In this document: positions 1-5,907 of the stretch, piece after piece
Position numbering within the stretch: the first letter of the stretch is position 1
How the letters are laid out: each line of letters opens with the position of its first letter
Source of the DNA: Methylococcaceae bacterium
GTDB taxonomy: Bacteria; Pseudomonadota; Gammaproteobacteria; Methylococcales; Methylomonadaceae
NCBI GenBank assembly: GCA_005779525.1
Contig: SXIZ01000149.1
Location: 1-6,527 of the forward strand
Length of the DNA: 6,527 bases
Reading direction: 5' to 3'
The notes under the pieces: generated by a model
Told to the model about the DNA's origin: nothing
Databases searched by the model: none
What the model saw: only the letters and a program-made list of their open reading frames with translations
Made by a program: the position numbers and the translations under genes

Positions 1-63
1 CATTACATGACGTCAGTGTTACATTACGTGACGACAGGATTACATTACGTGACATCAGCATTA
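1..63. repeat. Three tandem copies of a 21-bp repeat, open at the left edge
   Basis: Three head-to-tail 21-bp units lie at 1-21, 22-42 and 43-63. Each begins CATTAC, followed by GTGAC or ATGAC, then a CAG-containing core and a TTA end. The first copy holds the palindrome TGACGTCA at 8-15; the other two carry one-base variants of it. The array starts at the first base, so it probably continues outside the window. Because 21 is divisible by three, two plus-strand frames stay open across it, to stops at about 75-77 and 82-84. The period could therefore be the 3' end of a repeat-containing coding region, but without the upstream sequence a non-coding tandem array is equally likely. Confidence 0.85.
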
Positions 64-302
64 GCTTTTTTGCATAGAGAGTAGCGTGCTACCTTTGTTT
101 GTGTATTTAGCATTTATCTGATAGCGGGCTAAGTTAGCTGCAAGCTGTGCCAGCTTGCCCATTGGAAATTATTAGTATTTGATAATTATGTTTATCACCA
201 ATTTTTGTACATTTCATAATTCTCTATTTTCACAGCAAGCATTAGTCTGTAATGAATTTGAGAAAATTTAAAAAAAAGCATTTAACTCTATGAATATCGA
301 TA
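64..302. other. AT-rich non-coding stretch with small hairpins
   Basis: No frame here gives a credible protein on either strand. The stretch contains several perfect short inverted repeats: GTAGC/GCTAC at 81-92, GCTAA/TTAGC at 128-138 and the 8-bp stem at 140-158. It also has the palindrome ATATCGATAT at 294-303, just outside the point where leuS homology stops. No insertion-sequence gene, tRNA or integrase is visible. It lies where codons 78 onward of leuS should be, so it is foreign to the leuS locus or has been joined to it by a rearrangement. Confidence 0.6.
140..158. repeat. Perfect 8-bp hairpin with 3-nt loop
   Basis: GCAAGCTG (140-147) and CAGCTTGC (151-158) are exact reverse complements around a TGC loop. 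There is no T run after it on either strand, so it does not look like a standard intrinsic terminator. A related sequence occurs at 3661-3688, which suggests a dispersed structured repeat. Confidence 0.6.
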
Positions 303-554
303 TCACCAAATATAATTATGATAAATAGGTTGTAAAACTTTTTTACCCAGCATGCGTTGATAGCGGCTAATAACATCGCCTATGCTATAGTTACGTACAT
401 GCCCCATGTGTAATTTGCCACTGGGATAAGGGAACATCGATAAGCAATAATACTTTTCTTGGGTACTCGATTCCAGGGCGCGAAATACCCCGGATTCAGC
501 CCATTGTTGCTGTGCTGTTTGCTCTATAGTAAATGGCTTATAATGCTCTTCCAT
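303..554 (-). pseudogene. leuS: leuS, N-terminal fragment of leucyl-tRNA synthetase (severed after codon 77)
   Basis: The first 77 residues match the N-terminus of bacterial leucyl-tRNA synthetase, the class I enzyme that charges tRNA-Leu with leucine in the cytosol. The PYPSG segment (residues 42-46), the ATP-binding HIGH-type motif HMGH (49-52) and the following VRNYSIGDVISRYQRMLG block are all present. After QPI (75-77) the family continues GWDAFGLPAE, but here six unrelated residues (YHNYIW) precede a TGA stop. Bacterial LeuRS is roughly 860 residues, so about nine tenths, including the editing domain and KMSKS loop, is missing. No later part of the gene is found at 1-302 in any frame. 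The start agrees with the E. coli N-terminus (MQEQYRP against MEEHYKP). The fragment cannot be active; a complete leuS must exist elsewhere unless the junction is an assembly artefact. Confidence 0.88.
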
Positions 555-638
555 ATCCTTCTCGTCTTTTTACGATCAAAAGCGTTAGAATACCTCACCC
601 TTGAGGAAATCTAAAGCCTCATTTCAAGGAGTTAAACT
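555..638. promoter_or_regulatory. Divergent intergenic region between leuS fragment and ybeL-like gene
   Basis: These 84 bp separate two divergent starts and must hold the promoters of both. A plus-strand -10-like TAGAAT lies at 586-591 without a convincing -35. The same spot read on the minus strand gives TATTCT with a weak TTTAGA 17 bp upstream. Both assignments are tentative. A leader inverted repeat (CCTTGA at 599-604, TCAAGG at 624-629) overlaps the ribosome binding site of the plus-strand gene. Confidence 0.4.
626..631 (+). promoter_or_regulatory. Ribosome binding site of the ybeL-like gene
   Basis: AAGGAG lies seven bases before the ATG at 639, an ideal Shine-Dalgarno placement that fixes the start. 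Its first four bases belong to TCAAGG, which is complementary to CCTTGA at 599-604, so the site could be partly masked in a leader hairpin. Confidence 0.75.
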
Positions 639-1121
639 ATGAGCCAAAATAAATTTACCGAAGCCTATGACAATTTAATGGGTCATCTCTATGAAATTAT
701 GGATGATGGCTTACATTCTCTGGCCCACGGCTTAGAATTGGCCAAAGAAAAAACCAGCGCACTTGGGGGCTTAACCCAAGAAGAAATCCATAAAATTGGC
801 AGCTATCTCAAGCGCGACGTTGAAGGGGCCGCGACCTCGCTGAATGCCAGTCAAGAAGAAAACTTATCTGACTGGCTAAAATTTGATATTGATCTGCTAG
901 AGAACTTCGCCCTCGATGCCTTTATGGGGGTTGCGGATAAAACCAGTCTGGAACTGGCACAACTTAAACGACATGCGGAAACCAATTTGTATATTGCAGG
1001 AGAAATCACAGGGCCTGGTACTTTTTCCTGTGTGGAATGCAATAAAGTGATTGCCTTTAAATCCACCAGTGAAATCCCCGTCTGTCCGGCATGTGGAACG
1101 AACTCGTTCGTGCGCAATTAA
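639..1121 (+). CDS. ybeL: YbeL-like DUF1451 zinc-ribbon protein
   Basis: This 160-residue protein matches E. coli YbeL (DUF1451), a small family of unknown function and similar length. Residues 1-115 are predicted helical and charged, without signal peptide or membrane segment, so it should be cytosolic. The C-terminal part carries the family pattern YIAGEITGPG (118-127) followed by a four-cysteine zinc ribbon, C131/C134 and C149/C152, spaced as two CxxC knuckles. The start is supported by a strong AAGGAG site. The gene is divergent from the leuS fragment, the same neighbour and orientation as in E. coli, which supports orthology. It is full length with no frameshift. The reaction or partner is not known; the zinc ribbon suggests nucleic-acid or protein binding, but that is inference only. 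Confidence 0.9.
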   Translation: MSQNKFTEAYDNLMGHLYEIMDDGLHSLAHGLELAKEKTSALGGLTQEEIHKIGSYLKRDVEGAATSLNASQEENLSDWLKFDIDLLENFALDAFMGVADKTSLELAQLKRHAETNLYIAGEITGPGTFSCVECNKVIAFKSTSEIPVCPACGTNSFVRN

Positions 1122-1479
1122 CTTTAAAGTGACCGCAGGGAAATAACACGGTAAACATTACGCCCCCCCTGTGTGGGTATGTCCTGAATTTTGGAGGCTT
1201 GCATTAGAAACAATCGCTGAGATTGGCCTTGCCCATCCCCCTCAAGCCACTGTAGCCGAAAACGTTACACACCCTGAAATACCTTTGCCATAAAATCCTA
1301 TTAGCTTTTAACCTACAACTGGACACTTAGAGCATTAGCAAACCTTCGATCCAGCGTACGAAAAATGCAGAAACCCCAATGGTTTTTGAGAATTCGACGC
1401 TGGACAGCGCTAACTCCAGCCTCGCCAATCTTAAAGGTGAAAAAAAACGCTTCGCAATCACCCGCCTCCCATGTCTGCA
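1122..1479. other. Intergenic stretch between convergent genes, repeat-like
   Basis: These 358 bp separate the convergent zinc-ribbon and chemoreceptor genes. No gene is convincing. A minus-strand frame of 55 codons (1313-1480) starts with an ATG overlapping the chemoreceptor stop as TGATG, but it has no ribosome binding site of its own and most of it runs through the hairpin element at 1350-1404, so it is not annotated. A plus-strand 65-codon frame at 1365-1562 overlaps the chemoreceptor antisense and is likewise unsupported. A run of eight A (1440-1447) reads as T8 after the chemoreceptor on its coding strand, but only a very weak stem precedes it, so it is not called a terminator. Confidence 0.6.
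1350..1404. repeat. Long imperfect hairpin (55 nt, 17 paired bases)
   Basis: Three nested complementary blocks line up symmetrically: TCCAGCGT (1350-1357) with ACGCTGGA (1397-1404), CGAA (1359-1362) with TTCG (1393-1396), and AAACC (1371-1375) with GGTTT (1381-1385), around the loop CCAAT. The unpaired parts are one bulged A and an internal loop of 8 by 7 bases. A further TCCAGC at 1415-1420 could compete for the right arm. There is no adjacent T run on either strand, so a palindromic repeat element is more likely than a terminator. Confidence 0.65.
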
Positions 1480-3558
1480 TCAAAATTTATAGCGTTGCAC
1501 AATGGTACGCATCGTGTTTGCAAGATCCTCTAGATTGCGTACCGAAGTACAAAATTCAGTGACTGTTTCTTGATTGGTGTGCGCTAAGCCGCTAATTTTA
1601 TCGATATTCAATACAATCTCAGTACTTGCTCCAGCCTGTTCGTCCGTCGCATGTGCAATATTCACAACCTGACTGATAAGATCCTGGGTACCGCAATTAA
1701 CCAATTTGATAGATTCTGCCGCTTGCTGCGAGCATTCAAAACTTTCGTTAATAGCATTGCGCGTATTCCCCACACGCGTATTAGCATTGAGAATTTCTTT
1801 TTGAATAATATTCACAATATTATCAATCTCAACAGTCGCATCCGTGGTACGCAACGCCAGCGTGCGCACTTCATCTGAGACGACAGCAAAGCCGCGACCA
1901 AATTCGCCTGCGCGTGCGGCTTCGATAGCCGCGTTTAACGCCAAAAGATTAGTTTGATCTGCGATAGATTTAATGACTGAGACGATCATATCAATTTGCT
2001 GCGACTGCTCGCCAAGTTTTGACATAGTTTGCGCTAATTCATTAACACAGATATTAGCATTATCATTCTTGCTTGCTGCTTCTAAAGCGAGTGTTAGGCT
2101 ATCCGTCATGGTCGCGGTAGTGGTGCGAGTGATCTGTTGCTGATGTTTAGCGGAGTCGGCAATATGCTGGATGCTATTTTTTAGCTGTTCCGCACTGGAC
2201 CCAATGATTGTGACCGCATTCGCCTGGGCACTCGTTGCTTGTTCAATCTTGGCAGTACTCTGACTTAACGAGATCGCCGAATGTTGGAGCGCTTCGCTCT
2301 GGGAATATAATTGTATGAGCATGTTTTGTAGTTGCAGCACAAAACGATTAAATGCCTCGCTAATTACCCCAATTTCATCTTTTGAATTGACGGGTAATCT
2401 ACGTGTTAAATCTCTATCCCCCGAGGCCAATTCTTCCATAAGCTCGGCTAAATGGCGCAACGGCTGGGTTTGGACCTTGAGTAGAGCTGACAATATTAGC
2501 AAAATACTCACAATAAATAAGCCCCCTAACAATAGCGTTTGATTGCGCGCCTGGATCGCCGAGGCGAGAATGGCATCAAGCGGAACACTGACACCCATAA
2601 CCCAGTTTTGCCCAGTATCGCCCACTTTAATTGCTCGCCAAACTAGAAAACTATTATCATGCATCATTTGCTCTACCCGTCCTTGACTGATGTTCTCAAA
2701 GAGTGCAGATGAGAGCACAGCTTTATCATATTGTTTACCGATGAGCTCTGGATTCTGTGCCACCACATATAATCCACCGTTTGAAATTAGCGTCACAAAC
2801 CCCGTGCTAAATGGTTTATAGGTACTGACTAGGGCTTGCAAGCTCTTCAGCGGAATATCAACCCCTGCCACCCCGAGTACTTTTCCTGTACTACCGGTCA
2901 TGACGGCTTCGAGAGAGCTTAACAAGGTAGCTTGTCCTTGAACTTCATAAGGAAAGGGTTCGGTGACCGTATTTTTAGCTCGCTCCTTTGCTAGCCGATA
3001 AAAATCCCCCCAACCAGGCTGGTCATAGGGTGGTTTATAATTTGTGGCATCCTCCCGAAAAGCTTCAGCATAGTGTAGCTGCTCGCTATCCAGCAAAGTA
3101 TCGTGTTTAATACCACTTTCTGATCGCGTCATATAGGGAATATATCGCCCCGTTGGATCATGTGTCGGCCAGTCTTTACGATACTCCGAATCTTTACCAT
3201 CAAAGGCATTCGCTTCCCAAATCATCCACAATCCAGAAGCTGCAGGAACATTTTCCAGCATGCTCATAATCATGGCATCGGTCATTTTCCGAGAGGGCAG
3301 TCCTTGGTTTTTCATACCTTGCACTGCTCGCGCCATTAAAAGCGGCGGCATAAAATTTACGGCAAAAAAATTCGAAATTTCATGCGCATACGCCTCCGAT
3401 TGCTCGCGCACTTGCTTATACCCTGCGGTACGCGCATTATCAAAGATATTAAATCCCACGATGGCAATCAGACTACCAAAACCAAAAAACACGGTGAAAG
3501 CTACCGACCAAACGACTTTCGTTCCAATAGTTAAGTTATCAATAAATTTACTACGCAT
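1480..3558 (-). CDS. Methyl-accepting chemotaxis protein with double-Cache-type periplasmic sensor
   Basis: This is a transmembrane chemoreceptor, predicted to control the CheA kinase through CheW in the inner membrane. Numbered from the ATG at 3558 (692 residues), it has a first membrane helix at about 15-39, a periplasmic sensor of about 300 residues, a second helix at about 342-360, a HAMP domain to about 415 and a cytoplasmic signalling coiled coil to the end. The sensor shows dCache features: DPTGRYIPYMTR at 134-145, then GVAGVDIPLKSLQ, and a second subdomain around VVAQNPELIGKQ. The signalling tip (about 532-571) carries the near-invariant IADQTNLLALNAAIEAARAG and GRGFAVVSDEVR segments. 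The C-terminus ends IVQRYKF, so there is no NWETF-type CheR/CheB tether. A TTG start at 3585 would add nine residues; neither start has a good ribosome binding site and ATG is preferred. The ligand is unknown. Confidence 0.93.
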   Translation of the reverse strand: MRSKFIDNLTIGTKVVWSVAFTVFFGFGSLIAIVGFNIFDNARTAGYKQVREQSEAYAHEISNFFAVNFMPPLLMARAVQGMKNQGLPSRKMTDAMIMSMLENVPAASGLWMIWEANAFDGKDSEYRKDWPTHDPTGRYIPYMTRSESGIKHDTLLDSEQLHYAEAFREDATNYKPPYDQPGWGDFYRLAKERAKNTVTEPFPYEVQGQATLLSSLEAVMTGSTGKVLGVAGVDIPLKSLQALVSTYKPFSTGFVTLISNGGLYVVAQNPELIGKQYDKAVLSSALFENISQGRVEQMMHDNSFLVWRAIKVGDTGQNWVMGVSVPLDAILASAIQARNQTLLLGGLFIVSILLILSALLKVQTQPLRHLAELMEELASGDRDLTRRLPVNSKDEIGVISEAFNRFVLQLQNMLIQLYSQSEALQHSAISLSQSTAKIEQATSAQANAVTIIGSSAEQLKNSIQHIADSAKHQQQITRTTTATMTDSLTLALEAASKNDNANICVNELAQTMSKLGEQSQQIDMIVSVIKSIADQTNLLALNAAIEAARAGEFGRGFAVVSDEVRTLALRTTDATVEIDNIVNIIQKEILNANTRVGNTRNAINESFECSQQAAESIKLVNCGTQDLISQVVNIAHATDEQAGASTEIVLNIDKISGLAHTNQETVTEFCTSVRNLEDLANTMRTIVQRYKF

Positions 3559-3660
3559 ATTGTCATTAAGAACAGTCAGTTGCAAAAAAGTGATCAGGTG
3601 ATGCTAGGAGTTGCGAGACGAATGCAAATAACTGGCGAAACACTTAAAAGCATTGCGGGG

Positions 3661-3688
3661 GCATAGCTGTAGCAGCTTGCTAATTAGG
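3661..3688. repeat. Diverged second copy of the hairpin sequence at 140-165
   Basis: Aligned with 140-165, this segment shares the order GCA, AGCTGT, AGCTTGC, ATT and GG, with a few substitutions and small insertions. It keeps its own inverted repeat, AGCTG (3665-3669) and CAGCT (3673-3677). Two copies in one window in non-coding positions hint at a dispersed element, though short length makes chance possible. Confidence 0.35.
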
Positions 3689-3733
3689 CCTTTATTTCGG
3701 CAATGCTGAAATTATATGTTGATTTTAGGGCGT

Positions 3734-3760
3734 AGCAATTCCCCCAAATGGGGGGCTGCT
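3734..3760. repeat. GC-rich hairpin between the PilZ and chemoreceptor genes
   Basis: CCCCC (3741-3745) pairs with GGGGG (within 3750-3755) over an AAAT loop, extended by AGCA (3734-3737) and TGCT (3757-3760) after a small internal loop. It lies 280 bp beyond the end of the PilZ gene on its strand. There is no T run after it, so terminator function is uncertain; it may be part of a palindromic repeat. Confidence 0.45.
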
Positions 3761-4040
3761 TTAGCCGCTAACTTTGGAATGAAGTTTGCGGGAGGCGTTA
3801 TGAGGAATTTGAAGGTAAATTTCATTAAAGCGAGAATCTCTACCTGCACGGCAATGACGCCAGCAGAATGGGGAACTCAAGCAAGCAAGTTAGCATTTAA
3901 TATTAAATCAAAGCTTGTGATTGAGCTAATGATCAAACATTCACTCAAGCGGGTAGGAAAGCAATTACGCAGACATTATACTTCGAGCAAGGCAAAAGCG
4001 AGCCTAAAAATCAACAAAAACAATGGAATAGCAATCATAA

Positions 4041-4643
4041 TCAGGCATTCTCGACCGATAAATAGCGTAAACCCATCGTGGTTTTGGTTTCAGTGTCTAT
4101 CCAGGCGATTTTAGCGACGGCTTTAATACTTAACGCTTGCGAGATAATTTTAACGACAAACCCAACAGAAAACTTAGCGTCCTTGGGCTTTGAGACTTCA
4201 TCCCCTTCGACCAAATGAATCATCATTCCGTCCACAGAGATATTGATACTCTCGAAGGCAAATTTTTGCTCATCCGCCAGCAAGAGCCCGGGCGCTCGTT
4301 TGGATTTACGAAAATACCGCCGCTTATGCCAAAGCTTTTCGGCGTTATAGATGACATTCTTAAATTCCAGCCCTAGGTGGATAGCATCGTCTTCATTAAC
4401 CACCCAAATAATATCGGCTTCTCCCGTTAGCATTAAATCTTTAACAAAGATTTCGACCGTCGCATTTTCTTTGACTAAATTTTCAAAATCTTCCGCGTCT
4501 GCAAGAAAGGATCCCGGAATCACTTCTACGGACATCCCTTTCACCGAAACATCGTAACCAATAAAATTTAACAATTCTCCAGCGGCATATAACTGTCCAC
4601 TTGAGATTAAGTTTTTTCTGTAAGCCTGCCTATTCTCAACCAT
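4041..4643 (-). CDS. Tandem PilZ-domain protein, predicted c-di-GMP receptor
   Basis: This protein of 200 residues consists of two PilZ domains, the cytosolic fold that binds the second messenger cyclic di-GMP. The first (about 3-98) has the RxxxR motif at R5-R9 and DxSxxG at D31/S33/G36, closing with HLGLEFKNV. The second (about 106-198) has RxxxR at R108-R112 and NxSxxG at N134/S136/G139, closing with MGLRYLSV. Both binding motifs are intact. There is no signal peptide, membrane helix or output domain, so it probably acts by binding a partner. The ATG at 4652 has the AAGAGG site touching it, whereas the ATG at 4643 sits nine bases away, so the shorter start is preferred. It follows metZ by 21-30 bp and is probably in the same transcript. 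The process it controls cannot be read from sequence; motility or surface behaviour would be usual for the family. Confidence 0.85.
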   Translation of the reverse strand: MVENRQAYRKNLISSGQLYAAGELLNFIGYDVSVKGMSVEVIPGSFLADAEDFENLVKENATVEIFVKDLMLTGEADIIWVVNEDDAIHLGLEFKNVIYNAEKLWHKRRYFRKSKRAPGLLLADEQKFAFESINISVDGMMIHLVEGDEVSKPKDAKFSVGFVVKIISQALSIKAVAKIAWIDTETKTTMGLRYLSVENA

Positions 4644-4652
4644 GACTGTCAT

Positions 4653-4658
4653 CCTCTT
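4653..4658 (-). promoter_or_regulatory. Ribosome binding site deciding the PilZ start
   Basis: Read on the minus strand, AAGAGG directly abuts the ATG at 4652 and lies nine bases before the in-frame ATG at 4643. A site with no spacing cannot serve the first ATG well, so initiation at 4643 is more likely. Confidence 0.55.
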
Positions 4659-4673
4659 AATGAGTGTTTTGAG

Positions 4674-5861
4674 TTATAAGCCTCGACTGATATCGCGTTT
4701 AATATCATCTATATGTTCCAAACCCACCGAAATTCTAAGCAAACCATCGCTAATGCCCGCAGCAGCGCGCGCCTCTGGCGTTAAGCGCCCATGCGTGGTC
4801 GTCGCTGGGTGGGTAATCGTGGTTTTAACATCCCCAAGATTAGCGGTAATTGACAACATTTGAGTCGCATCAATTAATTTCCAGGCATGCTCTTTGCCGC
4901 CAGTTAACTCAAAGCTTAATACTCCGCCAAAATACGCTTGTTGGCGTTGAGCCAATGCGTGCTGCGCATGTGATGCCAAACCCGGATAATATACTTTGGT
5001 CACCGTAGGTTGTTGTTCCAACCATTGTGCTAAGGCGAGTGCATTTTCGCAATGTGCACGCATTCTGACACTGAGCGTTTCTAATCCCGACAGGAACACC
5101 CAAGCATTGAAAGCACTCATGGTCGCCCCCCCTGTCCGCAGATACGGATAAAAGGATTTGTCGATCAACTCTTGACTGGCGACCACAGCACCACCAACAC
5201 AGCGCCCTTGACCATCAATATATTTGGTAGCTGAATGCACCACCACATCCGCACCCAGCAATAGTGGTTTCTGGAGGATGGGCGTACAAAAGCAGTTATC
5301 CACAACTAACAGACTATTATGCGCATGTGCAAGATTCGCTAACGCTTGGATATCTGCAATTTCGGTTAAGGGATTTGATGGGGTTTCCAAAAATAATAAG
5401 CGTGTATTCGGCTGGATTGCTTGCTCCCACGCATTAATATCCACCAAGTCGACAAAATCAGTGACCACCCCGAATTTGGCAAAATAATTTTGAAACAGCA
5501 TTACGGTGTTACCAAACACCCCGCGCGAACAAACCACATGGTCGCCAGCTTTAAGTAGGCTCATACCTACCGCCATAATGGCCGCCATCCCGGAAGCAAA
5601 AGCCAAGCATGCTTCCCCTTGCTCCATCAACGCTAAGCGCTCTTGAAAAGCACGCACGGTGGGGTTATTAAAGCGCGAATAGACATTACCCGGCTTTTGT
5701 CCAGTAAAGCGCAATGCGGCTTCTTCTGCACTTGCAAATACATAGCTGGAGGTTAGAAACATCGCAATACTATGCTCATCTTCTGGGGTTCGTTGTATCC
5801 CAGCACGAATAGCTTGTGTTTCTAGCGCAAAATCTTGCCAATCTATTTTTTTATCACTCAT
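4674..5861 (-). CDS. metZ: O-succinylhomoserine sulfhydrylase (MetZ)
   Basis: MetZ is a cytosolic pyridoxal-phosphate enzyme that makes homocysteine directly from O-succinylhomoserine and sulfide in methionine synthesis. The protein (395 residues, normal for the Cys/Met metabolism PLP family) aligns end to end with Pseudomonas MetZ. Numbered from the ATG at 5861, the PLP-contacting YSRFNNPT segment begins at 61, ASGMAA at 89-94, the cofactor aspartate is D188 in VVDNCFCTP, and the Schiff-base lysine is K213 in HSATKYIDGQGR. The end shows NLGDVKTTITHPATTTHGRL, typical of the family and carrying substrate-site residues. A TTG at 5873 would add four residues; neither start has a clear ribosome binding site and the ATG gives the family-like N-terminus. 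It begins 46 bp after purF, an order known from Pseudomonas. Cystathionine gamma-synthase (MetB) is the close alternative, but SSYVF and DGQGR fit MetZ better. Confidence 0.93.
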   Translation of the reverse strand: MSDKKIDWQDFALETQAIRAGIQRTPEDEHSIAMFLTSSYVFASAEEAALRFTGQKPGNVYSRFNNPTVRAFQERLALMEQGEACLAFASGMAAIMAVGMSLLKAGDHVVCSRGVFGNTVMLFQNYFAKFGVVTDFVDLVDINAWEQAIQPNTRLLFLETPSNPLTEIADIQALANLAHAHNSLLVVDNCFCTPILQKPLLLGADVVVHSATKYIDGQGRCVGGAVVASQELIDKSFYPYLRTGGATMSAFNAWVFLSGLETLSVRMRAHCENALALAQWLEQQPTVTKVYYPGLASHAQHALAQRQQAYFGGVLSFELTGGKEHAWKLIDATQMLSITANLGDVKTTITHPATTTHGRLTPEARAAAGISDGLLRISVGLEHIDDIKRDISRGL

Positions 5862-5907
5862 AATCGCAAACAACTGTTAGGGATGACTGCAAAGCAAATA
5901 CTCTTAA

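Larger units (their letters stand above)
3559..4040. other. Gene-poor stretch between the PilZ gene and the chemoreceptor gene
   Basis: About 480 bp without a supported gene. It should contain the end of the PilZ transcript and the promoter of the chemoreceptor gene, but no clear terminator or consensus promoter is visible. A plus-strand frame of 132 codons (3716-4114) runs through it, yet has no ribosome binding site, resembles nothing I recognise and overlaps the end of the PilZ gene antisense. A GC hairpin (3734-3760), a copy of the sequence seen at 140-165 (3661-3688), and a stretch at about 3825-3860 reading GCGAGAATCTC then GGCAATGACGCCAGCA give it the look of degenerate dispersed repeats. 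Confidence 0.55.

Noticed and set aside
1..63. CRISPR array
   Set aside because: The 21-bp units are contiguous with no unique spacers, and no cas gene is present.
64..302. Insertion sequence as the cause of the leuS break
   Set aside because: No transposase frame, terminal inverted repeats or target duplication can be seen within the window; the left part may lie outside it.
851..1117. 88-codon minus-strand frame inside the zinc-ribbon gene
   Set aside because: It is the antisense shadow of a well-supported gene.
1440..1447. T8 tract (minus strand) after the chemoreceptor gene as an intrinsic terminator
   Set aside because: The preceding bases form at most a very weak stem, so the tract alone does not support a terminator.
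1365..1562. 65-codon plus-strand frame
   Set aside because: It begins inside the 1350-1404 hairpin, overlaps the chemoreceptor antisense and has no ribosome binding site.
3716..4114. 132-codon plus-strand frame
   Set aside because: It has no ribosome binding site, no recognisable domain, overlaps the end of the PilZ gene antisense and runs through repeat-like sequence.
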